DNA from: Verrucomicrobiales bacterium
GTDB lineage: Bacteria > Verrucomicrobiota > Verrucomicrobiia > Methylacidiphilales > JAAUTS01
DNA length: 18,305 nucleotides
NCBI GenBank assembly: GCA_031279715.1
Contig: JAITHY010000006.1
Coordinates: forward strand, 1 to 18,305
Reading direction: 5' to 3'
This document shows, one piece after another, positions 13,443-18,305 of the stretch; positions within the stretch are counted from its first letter, which is position 1, and the number at the start of each line of letters is the position of its first letter. A program made the translations under genes and the position numbers. Under the pieces are notes generated by a model that saw only the letters and a list, made by a program, of their open reading frames with translations, ran no database searches and was not told where the DNA came from.

Positions 13443-14855
13443 TCACGGGGCGGCGACCGCCGGATTTTTCAACGCCAGATTAACCAGCCGCTCGACGGGC
13501 ACGCCGGTGTCGGCGGCGATTTGTTCGAGCAACTGCCACTCGGCGGCGCGTTCGCGCAGGTGGGTTTCGGGGTCTTTGCCCCATTTCGCCAAAATGTCGG
13601 CGAGGTTTTTGAAGCCCAGCGCGTAATCCTCACGGTCAGCGGCGGCGTCATAGCCGGCGTCCACGCTGATGTGCGGCGGCATGGTGAAATCCCACCGCCA
13701 CCAGTCCGGCGAGGCGGGCAGCCGCTTGGTCTTGACCGCCTTGGCCACGGCATAGCCGACCAGCCGTTTGGCCACGCCGCGCAGCAAATCCTGCCGGTCT
13801 TCCACCGTGCGCGCCGCCCGCGCCACCAGCGCGCGGATGTTCGCCCCGCGCGCATCCTTTGCGCTCCACAGCAGCTCATACGGCCATCCGACGCCGGCCA
13901 GCGCGTTGCGCAACAGGCGGTCGAGAAAGTCCGTGGTCGCCGAGCCGGGCCGGCTGTGCTGCCACGCCTCCAGCTTGCCGCCGCTGCCGCTCTTGAAATA
14001 GCGGATGGTGCCGTCCTCGAATTCTTCGCTGGTGAAGCCGTCGTTTTTCTGCCCCGCCAGCTTCTCGCCGACGCTGGCACCCTCTTCGTTGGTCTCCAAC
14101 AGCGCGATGGAAGATGCAATCATGCTGGCGCGCTTTTCGTAATCTTGAATGGATTGGTAGTCCTGCAAATCCAAAATCGCGTGCGTAAACGCCGGCAGCC
14201 CGCGCCCTTGCCCGAAAAACTCCGGGTCGTAGACGTGGATGAAATTGGCCGCCTCCACCTCGACCGCCTCGGCGTCAGGCGCGCCGCTGACGATGCAATA
14301 GCGCACGGGGTTGCCGCGCGGGGAATAGAGCACGCCCTTGTCCCACTGGCAACCCGCCGGCGCGGGGCGGTCGGGCGCGCTCCAGATGCGCTGGGCGGGG
14401 ATAAGTTGGAATTGCGGCCAGCCGGCCTCGCTCTCGGTCAGCAAAATGCCGCAGTCGCCGTCGCGGTCAACGGCAATGCACACCAGCAGCAGGCAGGTTA
14501 CAAAATCGTTCATGTTGCCGCCGGCCTCGCACGCGCCATACCACTGCCCGGCCAGCCACGCGGCGGCGGCCTTGCCCCAGTCACGGTCAGCGCCGGTGAA
14601 GCGCGGACGCCACGCGCGGCCCACGGCATACACCGCCTTGTCCACAATCGCGCCCTTGGCGGGGCCGAGGTTCAAATACAGTCCGTTGGCGTGCGACCAC
14701 AGCGTTTGCAAGTCGCGGGGCGTGAGCTGGCGGCGCAGGTCCTTGGTGTAAACCGGCCGGTAGGGGCGTTTGCCGTGGTATTGGGTCGCGTCAATTTGTG
14801 ACCACGCGGCGATTTTTAAAGCCGTGTTGAAGAGCAGGCGCCGGAATTGGTTCAT
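13443..14855 (-). CDS. Phage portal protein, lambda B type
   Basis: The product is 470 residues starting MNQFRRLLFNTALKIAAWSQ. It matches lambda-type portals: an N-terminal Y..ARPYRP-like segment (ATQYHGKRPYRPVYTKDLRR), then ILLTESEAGWPQFQLIPAQR, ANFIHVYDPEFFGQGRGLPA, and ETNEEGAS near residue 257. The portal forms the dodecameric ring through which DNA enters the capsid and docks the terminase. ATG 14855 overlaps the upstream stop as ATGA and has GGGAGG 5 nt before it. The length is slightly below the 500-530 residues common in the family. The gene order here is portal, small terminase, large terminase, the reverse of lambda (Nu1-A-W-B). Confidence 0.93.
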   Translation of the reverse strand: MNQFRRLLFNTALKIAAWSQIDATQYHGKRPYRPVYTKDLRRQLTPRDLQTLWSHANGLYLNLGPAKGAIVDKAVYAVGRAWRPRFTGADRDWGKAAAAWLAGQWYGACEAGGNMNDFVTCLLLVCIAVDRDGDCGILLTESEAGWPQFQLIPAQRIWSAPDRPAPAGCQWDKGVLYSPRGNPVRYCIVSGAPDAEAVEVEAANFIHVYDPEFFGQGRGLPAFTHAILDLQDYQSIQDYEKRASMIASSIALLETNEEGASVGEKLAGQKNDGFTSEEFEDGTIRYFKSGSGGKLEAWQHSRPGSATTDFLDRLLRNALAGVGWPYELLWSAKDARGANIRALVARAARTVEDRQDLLRGVAKRLVGYAVAKAVKTKRLPASPDWWRWDFTMPPHISVDAGYDAAADREDYALGFKNLADILAKWGKDPETHLRERAAEWQLLEQIAADTGVPVERLVNLALKNPAVAAP

Positions 14856-15187
14856 GGCCGCCTCCCGCCAAACACCGCCACGCTGCGGCTGCCGCTGTCC
14901 GCGCCGCCGCGTTGATAAAGCCTAATCGCTTCCTCAATCACGTCCGTCCGCGCCGTCACCGCGCCGCCCGCGCTGTTGGCGCGATAGGCGGTTGACGTGC
15001 TGACGCTGCCGGCGCTGACACTCTCCGAAGCCACGGCGGGGTCGGCGGCCAAGTCGCTTTCAAGTATCGCGTCCTGTTGCGCCAATAACCACACGTAGCC
15101 GGGGTTGGTCGTGGCAAACTGCCACGGTTCCAAGCCGGCGGCGGCGTCTTTGCGCAAGGCAAGATTGGCCAGGGTTGTTGCTCTCAT
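14852..15187 (-). CDS. Small phage protein upstream of portal, possible head-tail joining
   Basis: The product is 111 residues: MRATTLANLALRKDAAAGLE, a Ser/Ala-rich middle (ASESVSAGSVSTSTAYRANS), then TDVIEEAIRLYQRGG. Its place before the portal recalls lambda W, but it is longer than W (68 residues) and sequence similarity is only suggestive. The start ATG 15187 lies 16 nt after TTGACA, and the stop overlaps the portal ATG. It heads the portal-terminase operon. Confidence 0.6.
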   Translation of the reverse strand: MRATTLANLALRKDAAAGLEPWQFATTNPGYVWLLAQQDAILESDLAADPAVASESVSAGSVSTSTAYRANSAGGAVTARTDVIEEAIRLYQRGGADSGSRSVAVFGGRRP

Positions 15188-15209
15188 GCTACCAATGGGG
15201 GCGTGTCAA
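15188..15209 (-). promoter_or_regulatory. TTGACA start element of the portal-terminase operon
   Basis: Minus-strand TTGACA (15204-15209), CGCCCCCATTGGTAGC (16 nt), ATG at 15187. It is one of the best matches to the shared element. Confidence 0.65.
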
Positions 15210-15244
15210 GGGGGGCCAGCGGGAAAATTATTTTTTCGCCCGCT

Positions 15245-15574
15245 TTAATCCGTGGCAGCCTTGCGCGCCGCCCCCAATTGCACGGCGAGATTGAAAAGTT
15301 GACGGCGGCGAGTCTTGGCCGCTGTCAGCGGGTCGGTCAGGCCTTCCTCGGTTGCCGCCAACAGGAGGCGTTCGTATTTGCGAAAATTCGCCGCGCCGGA
15401 TTTGGTGAGCAATGCGCCGCCGGCGGCCAGCAAGCCCCGCGTCACCATCAGCGCGTCCTCGGCGCGGCGGCGGTGACAGGCTTGCCACAACAGACGGGCT
15501 TGGGTCGGGGTCAGGTCGAGGATGGCCTGCCAGCCTAGGCCGCTGGCGGCGGCAAGACTGGCAACAAATTCCGG
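15245..15574 (-). CDS. Tail assembly chaperone, frameshift extension (GT-like)
   Basis: This frame reads PEFVASLAAASGLGWQAILD, LTPTQARLLWQACHRRRAED, then a Leu/Ala-rich helical part to AARKAATD. The frame is open from 15664 to 15245 but has no ATG, GTG or TTG before the TTG at 15490, although the protein-like sequence begins earlier, about 15574. It overlaps the upstream chaperone gene in the -1 frame. This is the classical arrangement of tail assembly chaperones (lambda G and GT), where part of the ribosomes shift and make the fusion that recruits tail tube and tape measure. I could not find a canonical X XXY YYZ heptamer. Free translation from 15490 is the alternative. Confidence 0.6.
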   Translation of the reverse strand, partial: PEFVASLAAASGLGWQAILDLTPTQARLLWQACHRRRAEDALMVTRGLLAAGGALLTKSGAANFRKYERLLLAATEEGLTDPLTAAKTRRRQLFNLAVQLGAARKAATD

Positions 15575-15897
15575 CCAGCGGTGATTTTGGCCAGCGGCGG
15601 CGACACGGCGGCGATGGCCGCACCTTTGCGCTCCAACCAGCGTTGGAGCAACGGAAAATTTAATTCACCGCCCAGCTTGATGACCGCTTCGTGCGAGGCG
15701 GCGGTTAGTGTGTCATCCCAGCCCTCTTCGTTGCCGGTGTATAACTCCGCTTGCGCGGCCTCATCGTCGAGCGTCAGCGCCAGCTTTTGGATGTGGCGGA
15801 TGGGCAGCTCGCGAACAATCACTTCCTCGGTGTGTTCATCCCGAAAAGTCACCGTCAGCGCCCGCCCGCCCAGCAATGCCTTGCTTTGGTCAGTCAT
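15535..15897 (-). CDS. Tail assembly chaperone (G-like)
   Basis: The product is 120 residues: MTDQSKALLGGRALTVTFRD, EHTEEVIVRELPIRHIQKLA, then NEEGWDDTLTAASHEAVIKL. The fold suggested, a short beta part followed by helices, and the position between tail tube and frameshift extension match tail chaperones. ATG 15897 lies 14 nt after the tail-tube stop and has GGAG 9 nt upstream. The last 39 codons or so lie over the GT-like frame. It should be needed for tail assembly but absent from the virion. Confidence 0.7.
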   Translation of the reverse strand: MTDQSKALLGGRALTVTFRDEHTEEVIVRELPIRHIQKLALTLDDEAAQAELYTGNEEGWDDTLTAASHEAVIKLGGELNFPLLQRWLERKGAAIAAVSPPLAKITAGRNLLPVLPPPAA

Positions 15898-15911
15898 GGT
15901 TCAGGTCTCCG

Positions 15912-16706
15912 CTATTCGGCGCTGTAGGCTGTGCCGGCGTCGCTCGTCACCAGCACATCCAGCGTCAGCTCGCCGAAGTTCTCGCCATCCATGTCGCCGA
16001 TGGCGTTGAATGAAATTTCGCAGGAAAAGTCGCTGTGTTCGTAGACCAGCTTTTTCGCATGCGTGTCGTCGAAAATGAACAGCCGCGCGTATCCCTTGCG
16101 GATGCCCTGTTGCAACGGCGTGATTCCCTTCGGCGCGTCCGCCGCGCTGATGGCGGGGGCGCTGACGGTGCCGCTGACCGTGCCGGTTTGTTCGGCGAGG
16201 AAACGAATACGGCCGGTCAATTCATCAAGCTCGTAATCGGTGCCCGCCGTCAGCGTGGTGCTGCTGGCGGTCAATGTCAATTCACTGATTTTGCGGATGC
16301 GGCGTCCGCTGACAGCCACGTCATGCCACACGTTAGCCCGGCTCGGCGCGGCGGTAAAATCGAGGCTGTCAATCGCCGCGTCGGCAATCGCCGCTTGCGC
16401 CGCGTCGGGCGCGGCCACGCCGAGCAGCGCGTAATACCATTTCTCACGGTCCAGCTCATCGACTTTCAACGTGTACTGGAGTTTGCTGTCGGTGATAACC
16501 GTCTTGTCGGTGAGCCGCAGCCCGCGCCGGCTGGCCTTGTGCTCCAGCTTGGTCACTTCCGGCGCGACGCTGACGCTGACGATGTTGCCAAAGTCAACGT
16601 AGCCTTTCGTGCGTGCGTCGGCTGCGCTGGCCGCGTCGGGGGAAAAGTAAAATTCCGCCGTCCCCAAGGTCACGGCGTCAAGATTGTGGACATTCGTTGT
16701 GCTCAT
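15912..16706 (-). CDS. Major tail tube protein
   Basis: The product is 264 residues starting MSTTNVHNLDAVTLGTAEFY. The stretch FGNIVSVSVAPEVTKLEHKA, SRRGLRLTDKTVITDSKLQY and the end GENFGELTLDVLVTSD match tail tube proteins of long-tailed phages. A central insert around ASSTTLTAGTDYELDELTGR may be a surface domain. ATG 16706 is set by TTGACA 15 nt upstream. A longer frame to 16874 crosses the divergent brnT gene and is rejected. It heads the tail-tube/chaperone operon. Confidence 0.85.
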   Translation of the reverse strand: MSTTNVHNLDAVTLGTAEFYFSPDAASAADARTKGYVDFGNIVSVSVAPEVTKLEHKASRRGLRLTDKTVITDSKLQYTLKVDELDREKWYYALLGVAAPDAAQAAIADAAIDSLDFTAAPSRANVWHDVAVSGRRIRKISELTLTASSTTLTAGTDYELDELTGRIRFLAEQTGTVSGTVSAPAISAADAPKGITPLQQGIRKGYARLFIFDDTHAKKLVYEHSDFSCEISFNAIGDMDGENFGELTLDVLVTSDAGTAYSAE

Positions 16707-16727
16707 ACACAAATGGGGCTGTGTCAA
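16707..16727 (-). promoter_or_regulatory. TTGACA start element of the tail-tube operon
   Basis: Minus-strand TTGACA (16722-16727), CAGCCCCATTTGTGT (15 nt), ATG at 16706. Confidence 0.65.
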
Positions 16728-16766
16728 CGGCGGCGGCGAGGGGGATGATTTTTTTGGAAAAAGCCA

Positions 16767-16800
16767 TTGCCGTTGTGCAAAAAAAGTGTATTCTAGGCAC
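16767..16800 (+). promoter_or_regulatory. Leaderless-type promoter of brnT (third module)
   Basis: TTGCCG (16767-16772), 16 nt, TATTCT (16789-16794), 6 nt, ATG at 16801. The predicted transcription start falls on the A of ATG. GTGC and GCAC bracket the -10 region as a short inverted repeat. Confidence 0.6.
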
Positions 16801-17067
16801 ATGGAATTTGAATGGGATGAGGCCAAAAATCGCGCCAACCAAGCCAAGCACGGGATTGCGTTTGAGGTGGCCAAGCTGGCCTTTTTCGATCCTTGTAGAA
16901 AAACTCACCCGGATAAAAAACACAGCCAGCGTGAGCCGCGTTATTTTTGTTACGGCCGGGTGGCCGGCAGAATTTTAACGGTGCGCTATACCTTGCGCGC
17001 AAAAAAAATCCGCATCTTCGGAGCGTCCGAATGGCGGGTGGGAAGGAAAAAATATGAGCAAAGTTAA
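16801..17067 (+). CDS. brnT: BrnT-family toxin
   Basis: The product is 88 residues: MEFEWDEAKNRANQAKHGIA, then REPRYFCYGRVAGRILTVRY and KIRIFGASEWRVGRKK. It is an intact BrnT with every signature block. ATG 16801 is used because it follows the -10 by 6 nt. The upstream open frame belongs to the tail-tube leader on the other strand. It is a close paralogue of the toxin at 10110 and less close to that at 4473. It overlaps its antitoxin by 14 nt and diverges from the tail-tube operon. Confidence 0.93.
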   Translation: MEFEWDEAKNRANQAKHGIAFEVAKLAFFDPCRKTHPDKKHSQREPRYFCYGRVAGRILTVRYTLRAKKIRIFGASEWRVGRKKYEQS

Positions 17068-17353
17068 GAGAGACAAGGATGGTTACGAATACGACTCGGA
17101 GGATTTTCGCACGGAGGATGTTGAGGGCGTACCGATACTAACCCGCGCGGAAGAAGCCATGCTCGGCATTCCGTCACCGGAGGAATTTGCCAAGATGGCG
17201 CGCACCAGCAACATCAACCTGACGCTCAGCGCGCGGGCGCTGGATTTCTTCAAGGCAGCCGCCAAAAAGGAGCGGGTGCCGTATCAGGGTCTCATCCGCG
17301 CCGCCTTGGAGTTTCACGTCAACCGCGCGCTGGCGGGCAAGTCAACGGCCTAG
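17054..17353 (+). CDS. brnA: BrnA-family antitoxin
   Basis: The product is 99 residues: MSKVKRDKDGYEYDSEDFRT, then LTRAEEAMLGIPSPEEFAKM, then NINLTLSARALDFFKAAAKK...PYQGLIRAALEFHV, a BrnA ribbon-helix-helix domain. AAGGAAAAAAT precedes ATG 17054 as a ribosome site. The LTRAEE..LGIPxPxE block is shared with the antitoxin at 10366. Its 3' end overlaps the convergent phage gene at 17342 by 12 nt, so the module is packed tightly against the phage operon. Confidence 0.88.
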   Translation: MSKVKRDKDGYEYDSEDFRTEDVEGVPILTRAEEAMLGIPSPEEFAKMARTSNINLTLSARALDFFKAAAKKERVPYQGLIRAALEFHVNRALAGKSTA

Positions 17354-17827
17354 GGGGATGATGATTCTCTCGCGCACGGCGCACTCCACGGCGACGTGGT
17401 AAATCAGGCGGCCGTCGGCGGTGCCCGTGGCCGGTGAGGAATAGCGCTCGACGCTGGCGACGCGCTGCCAGAATTTATCGTTGGCGTGCGCCGTCAGCGC
17501 CGCCACCAGCGCGTCCACCACGTCCAGCGGCGCGGACGCGGATGCGGGCGTGTTCTCTCCATCCGCGCCCCAATGTGAGTTGCTGACGAACAGCGACGCT
17601 TTCACCGTCAGCGCCCCGCGCGTTTCCCGTCCGGCGCGCTCCATTTGCAGGTCATTGCCGCCATGCACGATTAGGCAAAAGCGGCCGTCGGTTTCCTGCA
17701 AAATGTCGGCCTGGGTTTGCGGCTGGTCCGCGTCGTAGACGGCCACTGCCGCGAACGCGGGCGCGGCGTTGACAGTGACGCCGGCGGCGACGCTTTGCAG
17801 CGCGGTTAAAATGTCATGCGTTTTCAT
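17342..17827 (-). CDS. Phage tail completion / tail terminator-like protein
   Basis: The product is 161 residues: MKTHDILTALQSVAAGVTVN, a strand-rich middle (RFCLIVHGGNDLQMERAGRE), and the end RLIYHVAVECAVRERIIIPL. An N-terminal helix, then long beta strands with a final strand pair, is the general look of tail terminator proteins that cap the tube. The gene lies directly upstream of the tail tube operon. ATG 17827 overlaps the upstream stop as ATGA and has GGAGG 10 nt upstream. The assignment rests on position and general pattern, not on a diagnostic motif. Confidence 0.6.
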   Translation of the reverse strand: MKTHDILTALQSVAAGVTVNAAPAFAAVAVYDADQPQTQADILQETDGRFCLIVHGGNDLQMERAGRETRGALTVKASLFVSNSHWGADGENTPASASAPLDVVDALVAALTAHANDKFWQRVASVERYSSPATGTADGRLIYHVAVECAVRERIIIPLGR

Positions 17828-18135
17828 TCGCTGATGACCTCCAATTGCACGTAGGGACTGACGCCGGGCACCGTGACCTCGGCGGCGACGCGCCAGCGGC
17901 GGTCATGCCACACGATTTTGCTTTCCAACTGGCCGCCGGCGGCGCGCCAATCCTGAAGTTTGGCCAGCAGCGCGACACGCCGCACCGGGCGGCCGGCGTC
18001 GAAAACATCCTCTTTGCCAAGATTCTCGTTGCCGGCGACCACGGCGGCGACGTTGGCGGCGCCAACCGTCAGCGTCGTGCCCGCCGCCGCGCGGAGCTTG
18101 GGCCACGCGCCGGCCAGCTTTTGGTAAGTGCCCAT
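17824..18135 (-). CDS. Small phage head-tail or tail protein
   Basis: The product is 103 residues: MGTYQKLAGAWPKLRAAAGT, then LTVGAANVAAVVAGNENLGK and WHDRRWRVAAEVTVPGVSPY. It is a compact mixed protein with a C-terminal strand pair, in the position of head-tail connectors. No specific family is recognised. ATG 18135 lies 13 nt after TTGACA. It is coupled by ATGA to the next gene. Confidence 0.6.
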   Translation of the reverse strand: MGTYQKLAGAWPKLRAAAGTTLTVGAANVAAVVAGNENLGKEDVFDAGRPVRRVALLAKLQDWRAAGGQLESKIVWHDRRWRVAAEVTVPGVSPYVQLEVISE

Positions 18136-18154
18136 ACCTACGGGAGGGTGTCAA
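18136..18154 (-). promoter_or_regulatory. TTGACA start element of the rightmost unit
   Basis: Minus-strand TTGACA (18149-18154), CCCTCCCGTAGGT (13 nt), ATG at 18135. Confidence 0.65.
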
Positions 18155-18305
18155 TTAACGCCCGCCGAAAAAATAAATTGTCACACCCCCCCATCCGCGC
18201 GAAGGCTGATAAACACAGCGTCAGCGGCTTTTCGCCCCCCCCAAATTGTCACCCCCCCGCCGGAAAAAAGTTTTTTTGCGCAATCGAACAGGACGCGGGT
18301 TATGC
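18155..18305. other. Upstream region with C-tracts and repeated GTGACAATTT
   Basis: No gene is seen. On the plus strand AAATTGTCAC followed by a C-tract occurs at 18176-18192 and 18243-18258, and C8 occurs at 18235-18242. On the minus strand these read as G-tracts leading into GTGACAATTT, upstream of the rightmost phage unit. One CGTCAGCG octamer lies at 18219-18226. Confidence 0.45.

Larger units (their letters stand above)
411..18226. repeat. Dispersed octamer CGTCAGCG / CGCTGACG
   Basis: By eye, plus-strand CGTCAGCG starts at 411, 1417, 2566, 3607, 5026, 7563, 7661, 8441, 8564, 8781, 9736, 12224, 12245, 15772, 15853, 16248, 17492, 17606, 18067 and 18219. The complement CGCTGACG starts at 3132, 3821, 6932, 7811, 8846, 9830, 14285, 16160, 16568 and 16574. 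At about 62% GC roughly one copy is expected on both strands together. Extended forms recur (TCACCGTCAGCG five times, GCCGTCAGCG six times). Confidence 0.8.

Noticed and set aside
13182..14801. Plus-strand open frame of 539 codons opposite the portal
   Set aside because: It is antisense to a clearly recognisable portal gene and shows no domain-like sequence.
15228..15623. Third minus-strand frame of 131 codons over the chaperone region
   Set aside because: Pro/Arg-rich shadow. The -1 frame to 15245 carries the protein-like sequence.
15912..16874. Longer tail-tube start at 16874
   Set aside because: The extension reads antisense through the divergent brnT start and promoter. The start element points to ATG 16706.
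248..18154. Reading the TTGACA elements as sigma-54 or ordinary sigma-70 promoters
   Set aside because: The distance between the TTGACA and TTGGT parts varies by 1-2 nt or more, which sigma-54 does not tolerate. No -10 box lies 16-18 nt after TTGACA.
1..18305. CRISPR array, tRNA, rRNA or insertion sequence
   Set aside because: No regularly spaced long repeats, no cloverleaf or rRNA-like stretch and no transposase frame were seen. The octamer is irregularly dispersed.

Overview
This window is most simply read as part of a prophage (or prophage-derived element) in a high-GC bacterium. It carries a siphophage-type structural region crowded with toxin-antitoxin (TA) modules. The phage genes all lie on the minus strand: large and small terminase, lambda-type portal, tail tube, tail assembly chaperone pair, tape measure, NlpC/P60 hydrolase and a large tail-tip protein. 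No integrase, rRNA, tRNA or CRISPR is visible, and the major capsid protein and protease are not in the window. Host phylum cannot be fixed from the sequence. BrnTA, HicAB and DinJ-YafQ point only to a bacterium.

Layout from the right edge leftward, which is the direction of phage transcription. 18135-17342: two small head-tail/tail completion genes. 16706-15245: tail tube, then tail chaperone with an apparent -1 frameshift product. 15187-11217: small connector-like gene, portal, terminase small and large subunits, joined by ATGA overlaps or 1-nt gaps. 10027-6555: NlpC/P60 protease and tail-tip (J-like) protein. 4388-3609: virion protein. 3465-397: tape measure and a 70-residue protein. 247-1: start of a coiled-coil protein that leaves the window. 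The order (tail tube, portal, terminase, tail tip, tape measure) is not the usual head-to-tail order of lambdoid phages.

TA cassettes sit in the gaps between phage transcription units: BrnTA at 4473-5070, 10110-10644 and 16801-17353; HicAB at 5927-5393; DinJ-YafQ at 6020-6545; a decayed DinJ at 5080-5333; and a frameshifted BrnTA pair at 10724-11203. All but HicAB face against the phage genes. The 4372-6277 block looks like a tandem duplication of [5' end of the virion gene - TA pair - dinJ] in which one copy carries BrnTA and the other HicAB.

Two initiation styles can be read. Each phage transcription unit starts with TTGACAY followed by 12-16 nt and then the start codon, with a C-rich and TTGGT-like middle and no Shine-Dalgarno. 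Most internal genes of the same operons have AG-rich Shine-Dalgarno sequences. The TA toxin genes instead have TTGCCN (or TTGACG)-N16/17-TANNNT-like promoters ending about 6 nt before the start codon, as expected for leaderless mRNAs. The octamer CGTCAGCG is also strongly over-represented: by eye about 20 copies on the plus strand and 10 as its complement, where about one is expected. It falls in different reading frames, so it looks like a DNA-level signal.
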